From Helianthus annuus (taxonomy: Eukaryota; Streptophyta; Magnoliopsida; Asterales; Asteraceae): a DNA stretch of 64,000 nt. Positions 34,293 to 44,886 of the stretch are shown one piece after another (position 1 is the stretch's first letter; every line of letters begins with the position of its first letter). The stretch spans positions 151,167,116 through 151,231,115 of the forward strand of contig NC_035434.2 in assembly GCF_002127325.2 (NCBI RefSeq), in the 5' to 3' direction. A program made the translations under genes and the position numbers. The notes under the pieces were generated by a model. It did not search any database, was not told where the DNA came from, and saw only the letters and a list, made by a program, of their open reading frames with translations.

Positions 34293-35255
34293 ATGGAAAA
34301 CCGCAAGCGTACCAATGCTGAATTCCAACAAGATACTGAATCCCGTTTTGCCCAACATGATGCCATGTTCGAGAAGATACTATTCGAGATGCAGAGTCTC
34401 CATGTCTCCCTTCAAGCCTTGCGCGACAACAACTCAATTGGGTCTTCCTCCGGTGGCGGCAAACCGATCACCAACACCCACAAACCATACCTGAAACTTG
34501 CCTTTCCCCGGTACAACGGGGAAGATCCCGCCGGTTGGCTTTACCAAGCAGAGCAGTATTTCGCTTTTCAACAGGTTGCCGACGACGACAAAGTCCATCT
34601 CGCCTCCTTCCACCTGGATGGAATAGCCTTACAATGGCACCGGTGGCTCGAAAAATCTAAAGGACCGATGTCATGGGTTGAGTTTTCTAAGGCGGTTCAT
34701 AGTCGCTTCGGCCCCACAGATTTTGAAGACCCGGCAGAAGCTTTAACTCGTCTCGAACAAGTTACGACGGTGGTTGCCTACCAGCAAGAATTTGAGCGGC
34801 TCTCACACCGTGTCGACGGACTTCCCGAGTCCTTCCTAGTCGGCTGTTTTATGGGAGGTCTCAAGGATGAGATCCGTTTGGAAGTTAAGTTGAAATCTCC
34901 ACGCTCCTTGTCCGATACTATTGGGATGGCTCGCCTAGTGGAGGAACGACTCAAATTGGTTCAGCCTCCTAATCTGGTGGAAACACCTTTGGGTGGTCCA
35001 CTTCTTAACCCCACTTCTGGCATCTTGGGTTCAGCTCCCACCAACAAGTTATCTTCACCAGCTCCCAGTCAGGTCCGCCGTCTCACTAGTGCAGAAATAC
35101 GTGACTGCCATGCTAAAGGATTATGTTACTATTGTGATGAAACGTATAAGCCGGGTCACCGCTGTTCTAAACCGCAACTAATGATGATCACGGACTCCGC
35201 GGACGATCCCGATTTTCACCTTGAGGCCAAGGTGAATTCAAGCGGGGTGGAATGA
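34293..35255 (+). CDS. Ty3/gypsy-type GAG protein
   Basis: An intact 320-codon frame. An N-terminal coiled-coil-prone stretch (about 1-50) is followed by the retrotransposon gag domain (about 65-190; YNGEDPAGWLYQAEQYF and ALQWHRW are family hallmarks) and a C-terminal zinc knuckle of the Ty3 type, GLCYYCDETYKPGHRC, near 276-291. Gag packages the RNA into virus-like particles in the cytoplasm. The frame ends on the TGA that forms the first bases of the right LTR, so coding capacity fills the interior completely. No pol domain follows in any frame. Confidence 0.93.
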   Translation: MENRKRTNAEFQQDTESRFAQHDAMFEKILFEMQSLHVSLQALRDNNSIGSSSGGGKPITNTHKPYLKLAFPRYNGEDPAGWLYQAEQYFAFQQVADDDKVHLASFHLDGIALQWHRWLEKSKGPMSWVEFSKAVHSRFGPTDFEDPAEALTRLEQVTTVVAYQQEFERLSHRVDGLPESFLVGCFMGGLKDEIRLEVKLKSPRSLSDTIGMARLVEERLKLVQPPNLVETPLGGPLLNPTSGILGSAPTNKLSSPAPSQVRRLTSAEIRDCHAKGLCYYCDETYKPGHRCSKPQLMMITDSADDPDFHLEAKVNSSGVE

Positions 35256-35571
35256 TGTGTGCCCCATGTCACCTTGCAATCCAAGCCACGTAACTCCACG
35301 TATTTAGGATTTAGGATTTGTTTATTTTAATGTGATGTGTTAATTAAAGGAGTACAGGGGATGCCCATACTCCACGTTCATGCAGTTTCTTTTTATTCCC
35401 ATGTTTAGGTTAGTGGCTTAGTGGTGGCAGTAGTTATGTAAGGCTATATAATAGCCATAGGTTTTCTTTTTAATGCAAGCAAATGAATTGAATCAGTTTC
35501 TCACTCTCTTTTCTCTCTAGTTCGTTAACCTATCTTCTGGCCATTTGATCCAAACAATCTGAACCATAACA
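35253..35571 (+). repeat. Right LTR of the gag-only element
   Basis: Same sequence as the left LTR but for one substitution (35465). Its first three bases TGA serve as the stop codon of gag. Confidence 0.93.
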
Positions 35572-36527
35572 GGTACTTTGTTGGCATGGCATAGGATGAA
35601 GAGATTGTTGGCATGTGTTAAGATCTCTGAGAGCACTTGCATTCTACCACTACAATGAACGAGAGGGCAGTAGAGATGGGTTAAGTCCACATGCTACAAG
35701 CTATACATACGCTGATGGAAATTTTCAAGATGCCATTCTTAGTAATTTTTTATGATCGGTAATACAACTAATTCTTTTTTAGGATTACATGTAAGTTGCA
35801 TCTTTGTAGTGTTGACTTTTTTGACGAACTGTTTAAATAAGATCTCTTAATTTTAGATTTTTTTATTTTTCTTAATTATCCAATTTGTGTGGTTGCAGCA
35901 TGGAAATTTTCATAGTTATCCGATTTGTGTGGTTGCAGCATGAGTTAAGAATTTAATTTTAGATATTTTTTCATAATTATACGATTGTTTAAAATAAGAT
36001 CTTTTAGTTTTAGTTCTTTTTTTCATGTACCATGCCAAAAAATTTATATATACAGAATGGCAGACTAGATGGGGGTGGTGGTGTCGGATTTGGTGGTGGT
36101 GAGGGTTGGTTGGAGAGAAAGATGGGAGAGAGAGAACTGAGATTGAGATAGGGAGATTGAGGGTTGTTTATTTGTGGTTTGGCTGTGATGGTGGTGGCTG
36201 TAAAACTAGTTGAAGATGGTGATGGTTAGGTTGTGACGGTGGTGGTTGTGATGGGTGGAATAAAGAGTAAAACATGTTTATTTTAATTTTTGGTTTAGAA
36301 GTTTAAGTTAATTACACAAATAGTCCCTAAGATGGTAAAAAGATGAATTTACCCTCATGTGTGATGCACATGACTGGATCTAACTAGAAAAATTAACTAA
36401 GTTGGGGATAAAGGACGTATGGTGTAATGGTTTTAACAAAGAAAGGACTGTGACTGTACTTATTGAAGTTAAAGGGCATCTATTGCAATACGATAGAAAC
36501 ATAAAGGACGAAAAGTGTAATTTACCC

Positions 36528-36972
36528 AATAAACAATAAAGAGAAAGGGCCAGGAAGAAACTGGAACCCTAAGTTAAACAATTACATCCCAGATATTAAA
36601 CTTATGTCATCTAACCCAATTGAGATTTACATATTTAGATTGATTAGAGATCCAATAAATCTCTTTGATTGAATCCGTCATTCTATTAAGGTGGAGATGA
36701 TTATTGTCGAAAGTTGCTTCACTCCTTCCCTTCCGGATCTCCCAAGTCGTGACCAAAAGAGCCTCTTCAATTATCTTTTCCTATCCTTAGACCCATTAAT
36801 ATTAGACTACGTATACATGTTCCCTGATGGGGAATAGTTGAGTTATGTGGTTGGCCAAAAGTTACGGTAAGCAACTAGCTTTTTTATTTTTATTTGAAGT
36901 TAATAATTGAAAGCAAACTCAAGTATTAAAATGCCATTCAATGGAGAAATTGAATCGGGTGTGGATTTTATG
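36528..36972. other. Intergenic, nothing recognised
   Basis: Sequence between two transposons. No open frame or repeat that I can support. Confidence 0.5.
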
Positions 36973-37243
36973 TAGGGGTGAGCAAGTTTAGGTCCGGACC
37001 GAAAATAACCGAGAACCGAACCGAAAATATACCCAACCCGACCCGAACCCAAGTACCTAGGTATTTAGATCGGTTCCAAGTTTTCATATAAAATAGGGCC
37101 GGGTCAGTTCTCGGTTCTTTTCATGGTGAAACCCGACCTGGATCTATGGACGGGAACCGACCCTATATTTAGGGTAGTGAATTTGTTCTGTATTTTATGT
37201 TTGATCGGTTATTGGGTCGGGTTTTTTCTTTTGCTCACCCCTA
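36973..37243. mobile_element. hAT-type MITE, 271 bp
   Basis: Ends TAGGGGTGAGCAA and TTGCTCACCCCTA are perfect inverted repeats. A perfect 8-bp duplication ATTTTATG flanks it (36965-36972, 37244-37251). The interior is rich in CCGAACC / GGGTCGGGT words. Confidence 0.92.
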
Positions 37244-37341
37244 ATTTTATGCCAAAATTAAAACTTAAAAAGAGAAATTGATATAATATTTTATAATTTA
37301 AATGTAAGTGTATCATATACATCTGTGTTTATTTTAGTAAA

Positions 37342-38265
37342 TCTAACTACTATAATAATAATAAAATAAACCAATTTTTAGACACGTGTCATTCATTGAA
37401 AATATCCTCAAATCTATATTTATCATATATTAACTAAATAAATAATGAATTAATATTAATTCTTATCATACTTTAATAAAATATTATCCTCAAATTTAAA
37501 TTGTTAATTAAATATATTTTTAAAACAAATACCTCTTTTTTCTATTTATCTTATATTAAATATATAAATAATAATTAATATTAAATGTTATCCTAATTAA
37601 TTAAAAATATAACTTTTTTATCATTTGGTATACAAAATTATATTTATTCAACTCGTGTAAAACGTGAGGTTTTTAAAAATAATTTTTTATTATTACTATT
37701 CAAAGTTACATTTATATAACCCGTATAATACACGAAGCTTTTAAAGATATAACTTTTTATCATTTGCTATATAAAATTAGATTTATTCAACACGTATAAT
37801 ACACAAGGTTTTTTAAGGATATAATTTTTTTACTATTTGTTAGATTTTTCAACCCGACTATACACGGGTTTTTTAAAGATACTACGTATTTAATATACAA
37901 AACTGCATTTATTTAATCTGTGTAATACACATGTGTTTTAAAGATATAACTCTTTTTTTAGATCTATTCAACATGTGTAAAATACAGGGTTTTTAAGAAT
38001 GTAATTTTTTAATTATTTGGTAGATTTATTCAACCCGATTATATACGGGTTTTTTAAAGATATGACATTTTTAGTATTTACTATTTATTTAATCTGTGTA
38101 ATACGCATGGTTTTTAAAGATATAACTACTTTTATTATTTGATATATAAAATTACATTTATTTAACCCGTAGAATATACGAGTTTCATGAAGATATAACT
38201 TTTTATTATTTAATATATAAAATTACATTTATTCAACCCGTGTAATACACGAGGTTCTAACCTAG
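37342..38265 (+). mobile_element. Non-autonomous Helitron with tandem terminal-hairpin-like units
   Basis: Starts TC after A (ATCTAACTACTATAATAATA, then ACACGTGTCA) and ends in an imperfect hairpin CCCGTGTAATACACGAGG, then TTCTAAC and CTAG before T. The right two thirds (37640-38265) consist of about nine degenerate units of roughly 60-90 bp. Each has TTTATTCAACCCGTGTAATA-like sequence followed by TTTTAAAGATATAAC. No coding. Confidence 0.72.
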
Positions 38266-38556
38266 TTTTAATTTTAATATATTAATCTGCGGAAAAATAT
38301 TAAAAAAATATAAAAATTCGAGTTGAGCAGATCGTGTTCGGGTCAACCCGCAAAAATTATGATCGTATTCGGGTTCATATGTATGATACGAACTTTAGGT
38401 TCGGATTTGTCTAAAATTTTCGAGTTAGGTTAGGTTGAACCCACCAACCCATAAACACAACCCGTTTAGCACCGGTTGCACACCCAAATCCAATCAAATC
38501 TAGACTAAAAACCGTAACTCCATTTCCGATCATCACCGGCGATCACATCAACAACA

Positions 38557-40229
38557 ATGGCGATGAACACGAGCTTCACCATCGGTATCATCGCAATTTC
38601 GATGCTTTTACACGCTGCTTACTCAACTATTCAATGTAACTCTCTTTATTCCCTTTCTTGTTAATCAATTGCAACTGTAATCGATCACAAAACTAACTTT
38701 TGTTCCGGTAATTAGACAGAACTTTGCTAAAGATCACTGAAGTTGAGTTTACAGGACCTCCTTATGAAGTAATATTATATCTGTTTGTATCTGTTTGTTT
38801 GTGATTTATACATGTATGTGTGTTAGGGTTTATATGAATGTAATTTGGTCCTTTTTGTGTGTGATTTGTAGGTGCTGGTTGAGTTGATGTTAGTGATGGT
38901 TTTGAGTCTGTTTGCTGGGTTAACTGTGCCCGGGAATTTTCGATCAATCCTCCCGGATTCGGATGAGAACAGGTAACTTTTATATAATATAAACTGTGAA
39001 ACTTTTATGTTATGTGAATAAATTAGATTTGTTATTGGAAAGATGAGTTCAAGTATGTTTAATAGTTGGTAGTTGGGAATTGGAATATGCCCTAAGTTGT
39101 AGGTTTATCAGTTTTTGGAAAGAAATCTTTGTGACTTTGTGTGATACATGTTGTCGGTTTTGGAGTAAGGGGCTGTTTAGCAACTTCTAAATGGTTAAGT
39201 GCTGAACCAGTAAGAGGTCTGAACCATTAAGAGCTAGTATAATGCTTAACCGTTCAGAGGCAAATGTCTGACCAATTCAGACTAGAGGTCTTAACCATTC
39301 AGACTCGGTATAATGCTTAACCATTCAGAGACAAATGTCTGAACCATTCAGACATCTGCTCGTGAAACAAATAGTCTGAACCATTAAATGGTGAACTTGT
39401 AAGAGGTCTGAACCATTAAGAGCTAAACAAACAACCCTTAAATGAAACTGAGTAATTTTAATTATGGTGTGAATTACTATGCACCTCATCTAGTAGTTCT
39501 TCCGCTAGAGGGGTAAGAAATCTGTTAGGGATTGTGGTTGATTAGGTTTTCTTTAGTCTATGCACATTCTAAGAAGCAATTACCGAGCCTATTTACACCC
39601 TGATCAAGTAGTTCATGTGTCATTTGTTTAATAACATCGTTCTGGATTAGAGAATGACACCATAAGTTCTCCTTCTTTTAGTGCAATTTTATGAGCAAAT
39701 GATTTTCTGAAAGGGGACAATGACTTCGGATCCTTGAATACATGACTGTTATTTTCAAGCAATAGCTGCAAATCTTTAGGGATATCCAGTGGATTTCCAT
39801 CTTTGAAAAGAATGACTCAAGTCTAAATATCTAACTATCTTGACCTTGAATCTACCTCTAATTATCTGATTAGACATTGCATCTTCCTCTTGAACCCTTC
39901 AATTGTTATATCACATACCATTAGCCCACCATCTGCCACTTTAACCTGCCAAAGAAGCATTAATGAAGTTATCCGAACTTTTTGTATCCATCAAGATTTG
40001 TAAATTATTATTTCAATAGTGACTGGTCAGCTCATAGATTGGTGTCATTTCCTTCCAAAGCATAAGGTACCTATACGCTACGTAGCGAATACGAATAGCG
40101 ATAAAATAGCGGCGCTATTTTATAAATAGCGATACACTAGAAAAAAAATTATATGTATATTATATCAAAATACCCTGGTATATACGCTATTTTACATGTA
40201 TATTTAACAAAAACCTAAAATCCAGCTAT

Positions 40230-40275
<46 letters not shown>

Positions 40276-41277
40276 GAAATCCCGCTATTTATGGCTACAT
40301 ACCTTGTAGCACCTCCGACCTATACGCTATAATGACCGCTATTGACAACTATGTTCCAAAGCACTTTTTAAGATCTGAGCAAATCCAACATCTTCTTCCT
40401 CAATAGTATCTTCTTTATGGTCATTATCCATAGCTTTGAACTCTATATGGTAAAACTCTGATTTCTATTCCTTGCATCTATGTCAAGGTCTATACTTTCT
40501 ATCACACAAGTAACATAATCCTTTTGAGTTTAGACCTTCTGTCATCAAACTCAGTGGGGGAGAGTATCTTTAAATTAGTGATTGGTCTATAGTCATTATT
40601 TCACACTAGCTGCTACAAGACTTCATACAGGAAGGAGCATGTCTTTAAAAGTGGAAAGTAGGCAATGCGAATATAGACGACTTAGATCCACATTTTGTAT
40701 TCTTTAATTTGGGTGTAGGTTCCGTTCTGTTACTTCAAATGCTTATCCACATTTTGAATAACCAATTTGATCAAACCGAAAATATATGAAAAAGCGCAGA
40801 TTTGAAGTAACATACTTCGAATCTTTTCTTTATTAATGAATTTGATCATAATGGTCATCTACATCTCCTTCAAGGCTTCAACTATTTTATTGTACTAACA
40901 CAAGGACTAAGACTCGTGCCACACACACCTTATATGACTTGACTATTATGAGTTATGACCAGCATATGCGTAAACAATTGCATGACCCATTTCTCGTAAA
41001 AACCGTTAATAATATTTTCATCCTTTTGGTTAATTGTTTTACATATTGGTCTTTTTATGTTTGTTAACGATAACGCAGTGGCGTAGTGCTAATCAATGAG
41101 ACCAGAAACATTGTATTTGTAAATATGTGTTGTGAGTTGTGAGTGAAGTAACTGGGTTGTAATTTGGTGAGTTGTTTGGAATGCAGGGTGGTGTTTGTAC
41201 CCTCGAACAAGAACTTTATGATCTTCAATCATCGAGGAATGGCGTTCCCTACAGAGATGGGCTTGAAGCTCAACTGA
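38557..41277 (+). CDS. EMC5: ER membrane protein complex subunit 5 (MMGT family)
   Basis: Four exons, 38557-38635, 38716-38768, 38872-38972 and 41187-41277, join in phase to 107 residues, the usual length for this family. Features: N-terminal membrane segment (about 5-22) ending in HAAYSTIQYR, a linker with EVEFTGPPYEV, a second membrane segment (about 46-66), then LTVPGNFRSI, DSDENR and NFMIFNHRG, all family signatures. EMC5 is a core subunit of the complex that inserts membrane proteins into the ER; older names call it a membrane magnesium transporter. The third intron is 2.2 kb and carries a MITE and an antisense Ty3 fragment. A possible leader starts near 38500. Confidence 0.93.
39169..39437. 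mobile_element. MITE with GGGGCTGTTTAGC-like ends in EMC5 intron 3
   Basis: The left end GGGGCTGTTTAGC and the complement of the right end, GGGTTGTTTGTTTAGCTC, are inverted. The interior repeats GTCTGAACCATTAAGAG and AACCATTCAGA words several times. Target duplication not resolved. Confidence 0.6.
39560..40560 (-). pseudogene. Decayed Ty3/gypsy gag-pol fragment in EMC5 intron 3
   Basis: On the minus strand, near 40525-40465, a gag zinc-knuckle remnant reads LCYLCDRKYRP. Further along, at about 39900-39560, comes a protease-to-reverse-transcriptase junction: GLMVCDITIEGF, then LQLLLENNSHVFKDPKSLSP, then a degenerate HKIALKEGE, matching the usual Ty3 RT lead-in. Several stops interrupt it. It is intronic and antisense to EMC5. 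A MITE-like AT-rich block with a long A-run lies between the two parts. Confidence 0.6.
40060..40335. repeat. Inverted AT-rich insertion with 44-bp poly(A) run
   Basis: ATACGCTACGTAGCG and GCGATAAAATAGCGGCGCTATTTTATAAATAGCG on the left are balanced by CGCTATTTATGGCTAC and CTATACGCTATAATGACCGCTAT on the right. The A-run covers about 40229-40272. Probably a small MITE inside the decayed retroelement. Confidence 0.45.
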
Positions 41278-41610
41278 AAGGACCAGATAGATATTATTTC
41301 AATGGAAACCATTTTTTGTAGCATGATTTAAGTTGACAATTGTGCTAGACATGCAATAGCTTAAAATGTTCTTTTTTTTGTTGATATTTTTGAAATCTCC
41401 CTTTTTGGTTATTTATAACAAGACATGCATTTGAGTCGAACCGTGAATCATCTGTCACACATAACATGAAAGTATGGGGGTTAGAATTCATAGCGTCTCG
41501 TAATAGTATCGTGATTATACAAGGAGAGAGAAGGTTGATGCCAATATGAAAGAGGAAAAGATGCAGGTTTGTCGCCATGGACCATTTGCGGGGGTCCTCA
41601 AAACATTGGC

Positions 41611-41705
41611 GAAGCTTGAGATTTCCGACCGAGGGGTCGAAAACGTATATACCTAAAAATTTCTATAACACTATTGAGCGAAAAGTTCGGGGGGGCGGGG
41701 CATAG
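41611..41705. repeat. Dispersed repeat shared with 18911-19097
   Basis: GCGAAGCTTGAG, GGGGTCGAAAACGTATATAC, AAAAATTTCTATA and GAGCGAAAAGTTC follow in the same order as in the copy near 18911. A 22-bp phrase starting CATAGCTGGAGTTTTTACG occurs at its right edge (41701) and again at about 41800. Confidence 0.6.
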
Positions 41706-42976
41706 CTGGAGTTTTTACGAAGATCTTAGAAAATAATATAAAAATGATTAATTAATAATTCACTTGATAAACTGCTTTATTATTTACACGCAAAACATAG
41801 CTGGAGTTTTTACGAAGGTACAATTCATAGAGGCATTAGAACATAGAAGTCAATATAACAACTGTTCTCACTTAATAGGAAGTTATACAATTGGCAGAAT
41901 GGAAGATCAATACGCAAGCATTGTCCTGACCCGATACCGCACCCAAAACCGGTTCCGAAACCGATTCCAACCCAACCAAACAGCCTGTTTGTATATTGGT
42001 TCCTACTCTCGTTATTGAAATCAGTTTTGACCCGAACCGATCTGAAAACCCGTTTGAAAAACTGGTTTCAACCCGGCCTAAACCGATTTGTATAGGGTTC
42101 GAATATTTTCCTCCATAACCGGTTTATATGACCCAAACCGGGTTTGACCAAACCGATTCAGTTTACAACCCAAACCTATTTTGCCAAAAAAAAAAAAAAA
42201 AACGAAATGTACACCGCTATTTAGAAATACTCATTTAAGATAAAATTAAAGCTGGGACGACACGAGAAAAAAACCACCCTTTGAACGGCTTACAAGTTTA
42301 CAACCCATTAGATTCGTTTCCCGTTCAGCTAACTATAACAATTTAGCCAAAATTATTCCATCATAACTAAGCGGGTCAAATTTGGAATTTAGAAAACGAT
42401 AATACAGCACAATGCTTAGGCATAGCTGACTACAACTCACTTTAAACGCACCAAAGGCACGCAGGCAAGTCTGAGGCGCAGGAAAACCGCCTTGAGGCAA
42501 CAAGGCACAGTGAACTGGAAAAAAGAAAACAGCCTGAATCGGCAAAAATACTTATCTGAACCGGGCAACAGAAGTTTCTGGCGGTCTGAACCAGCCAAAA
42601 ACCAGTCTAAACCAGCAGAAAACAAGTATAAAACAGCTAACACAAGAAATACCATCTTAAACTCAACATCAAGAGGCAAGATACACAATTCGATATTGCT
42701 ATCCAAAGTTTCATACACAGAAGAATCAACATCTACTGAATTGTATAAAGTTCTAATAAAACGATAATCACAAGAATAACAAATTGAAACAGACAACAAG
42801 ATAATCACATAAATTGTTCAATTGTCTAAATGATTTCTTTAGCAAACATTAAGAAACCTGGATGAGTTTTGAAGATACACACCGAGCACCTACATTGATC
42901 TAATTTTCATCAAAGCTTCTTTCGGAAAAAAAGTTAGATGGTATGTTTCCCATCATGGGCAATTCAGTAATTTCAT
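41706..42976. repeat. Intergenic DNA with a degenerate hAT-like element
   Basis: From about 41930 to 42225 the sequence is rich in AACCGGTTT and CCGAACC words and ends AATGTACACCGCTA, like the right end of the MITE at 31053-31369. No matching left end was found, so it is truncated. The part from 42240 to 42976 separates the convergent genes EMC5 and TAF8; open frames on both strands at 42437-42808 are unrecognised. Confidence 0.5.
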
Positions 42977-44098
42977 CTACAATTGAGGGAGATCCAGCGG
43001 GTTTTCCATCGATTGTCTTAAAATATATTCGGCTCTCCGTTTCTTGTCATCCATGACGTCATCGCGTCCGAACCACGATGAAATTCTCCCTGTACCCCTG
43101 TTCCATAGTCTCAAATCCAATGAATCACCGATCATTTTTCTACCGTTATTGAAATTTAATCGAACCGAAGGCCGTTTATCTAGAAAATCTCGTTCTCCGT
43201 TCTCACCCGACTCTGAAACCCTTCCGTTAATAGCTTCTATAACAGGTGTAAAAGTTTCCAATATAGATACATGATTCTCTGTATTAGAATCGTTCACGTG
43301 TTTACCTGGCAAGACAACCGGATTAAGTTCTGTCTCGAAAACCGCTTTCTCACCTTCGGCTGACTGTTTGACCGTTTGACCATCGGTAAGCGCAAGAAAT
43401 CGGGTCTTTTTACCGCCGTTAGCAGCTTCAACGGTGGAAGTTACAGCCGAACCACTAGACAACAACCGTTTCGTCAAACTCAACAACGAGCTTTCCGCTT
43501 TCCTTCTTTGTCTAGCGAGTTCAACCTTATCCGATCTAGGATCCGAAGTCCTTTCATTCCAAACCGGCGAGTAAACATAAGTATGTGGATCCGGAAACGC
43601 AGGTAACCAATCCGGCACATGCTTAAACTCAGGCGTCTCACCCATCTGCACAAAACTCGGCGTCAACCTCCTACTTCTAACAATCGGAAACCTCGCAACA
43701 GGTTGAGCAAACGGAACTTCTTCAACCCCTTCAACATACTCCATAACCTCCTTCATCACCCCCGACGCTGACACACTACTACACCCCTCCGACCCACCCG
43801 GATACCCAACCGACGACCCCAAATCCTCCAACCCTTGAATCACATCAAACACATTACATTCCGTTCTATTCGCCACATTCGCGTAAAACTTTGCGGTTTT
43901 CCCCAAATCCTTCACATACCTAATAACAATATCAGCAAGAGCCTCTAAAGCCGAATCATTCGCACTATAAAAACCGAGACGCTCGCATATCTGCCCCACC
44001 GCTACTTTCGCTATAGACCTACCGAATTCATCCGCACCTACACGCTCCCTATCGGATTTATCGAATCTATCGGTATCTACTCTACATCCATTGTTCAT
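42977..44098 (-). CDS. TAF8: TFIID subunit TAF8
   Basis: A single-exon frame of 373 residues; the ATG at 44098-44096 (MNNGCRV) is the first in frame. Residues 24-98 form a bromodomain-associated histone fold (FGRSIAKVAVGQICERLGF ... NVFDVIQGLEDLG). Residues 158-210 are the TAF8 C-terminal domain with VPDWLPAFPDPHTY and RRKAESSLLSL. TAF8 pairs with TAF10 through the histone fold and helps assemble the core of TFIID in the nucleus. The remaining C-terminal part is polar and low in conservation. Length and intronless coding fit plant TAF8. Upstream sequence to about 44400 is the likely leader and promoter. It converges with EMC5. Confidence 0.93.
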   Translation of the reverse strand: MNNGCRVDTDRFDKSDRERVGADEFGRSIAKVAVGQICERLGFYSANDSALEALADIVIRYVKDLGKTAKFYANVANRTECNVFDVIQGLEDLGSSVGYPGGSEGCSSVSASGVMKEVMEYVEGVEEVPFAQPVARFPIVRSRRLTPSFVQMGETPEFKHVPDWLPAFPDPHTYVYSPVWNERTSDPRSDKVELARQRRKAESSLLSLTKRLLSSGSAVTSTVEAANGGKKTRFLALTDGQTVKQSAEGEKAVFETELNPVVLPGKHVNDSNTENHVSILETFTPVIEAINGRVSESGENGERDFLDKRPSVRLNFNNGRKMIGDSLDLRLWNRGTGRISSWFGRDDVMDDKKRRAEYILRQSMENPLDLPQL

Positions 44099-44886
44099 AT
44101 TCAAACCCTCGTATCATCAAGGGATTCTTAACAACAAAACTGAATTCATTCGAAATCAAACAACTTGAAACAACAATTGGAACCCTAATTTCAGAATTTA
44201 ACAGAAATGAATGTAAAATCGTACCATTTTGCTTCGTGGAAACTTGAAATTGAGGGTGGATCTTTATAAGGTTGAACTGGAATTGGTGAATTGCAATGGA
44301 ATTAGGGTTTTGGGGGCGTTCAATGGGTGGATTTGGTACGGTGATTTGTACATTTGTGAGAAACATAAACCCTAGAAATTGATTCGAGTTGGATTGATGA
44401 ATTGTTTGGGGGATTTTGGGGGTATTTATAGAAGGGGAGAAATGACGAGTAAGGGTAGGTAATACTGAAATGCCGATACTACCCTCAGCACTCGTAAATT
44501 TATATTTTTTTTTTTTTGTTTTAAAAAAAGAAATTGGGATCTTTATAAAAAATAGTGTTTTGAAAAAAAAAAAGAAATTGGGATCTTGATAAAAAATGTT
44601 GTTTAAAAAAACTGATATCTTTATAAAAAGTTATAATGTGAAACCATCGCAAAACTTTTGGTTTTAAAATATAGTGATTCGGTTCGCTCGGAATTTTTTA
44701 TATAAATATTTTTTTATGTTTAGAATATAATTTAGGTTTATATGACATCTTATAAGAATTTAAATAATATAGTTTTGTTACATTTTTCTTAAGTAAGTTT
44801 CATTATTGTGATGTAATCAAATCAAATAATATTAATAATACAAGACTACTTTTTTTTTTACGAAACTCCTGTTATATTATGTTGTA
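44099..44886 (-). other. TAF8 leader and promoter, then AT-rich DNA
   Basis: The minus strand before the ATG is AT-rich with no clear coding; a possible GT donor lies near 44227 in the leader. Between 44520 and 44640 the phrase AAAAGAAATTGGGATCTT is tandemly repeated. From 44808 the DNA belongs to a tandem unit that continues on the far side of the next element. Confidence 0.45.

Larger units (their letters stand above)
33951..35571 (+). mobile_element. Gag-only LTR retrotransposon (TR-GAG type), 1,621 bp, recent
   Basis: Two 319-bp LTRs (33951-34269, 35253-35571) differ at a single position (34163 C versus 35465 T). A 5-bp duplication GGTAC flanks the unit (33946-33950, 35572-35576). The primer-binding site TGGTATCAGAGC (34272-34283) fits initiator tRNA-Met. 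A purine-rich tract AGCGGGGTGGAA precedes the right LTR. The interior encodes gag only, with no protease, reverse transcriptase, RNase H or integrase. Such elements are known in plants as TR-GAGs and depend on partner elements for enzymes. Confidence 0.93.
33329..36527. mobile_element. Non-autonomous Mutator-like element hosting a nested LTR retrotransposon
   Basis: Left end GGGTAAATTATACTTTTCGT (then CCTTTATGTTT) matches the complement of the right end, GGGTAAATTACACTTTTCGT (then CCTTTATGTTT). The similarity runs about 140 bp and includes TTGCAAT and ACAGT..AGTCCTTT. The flanks AATAAAGAG and AATAAACAA are a 7/9 match, consistent with an old 9-bp duplication. Without the nested retroelement it is about 1.6 kb. 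The interior has CT-rich and GGTGGTGG-rich parts but no recognised gene. Confidence 0.72.

Noticed and set aside
43044..43606. Plus-strand open frames opposite TAF8
   Set aside because: Antisense shadows of the TAF8 frame.
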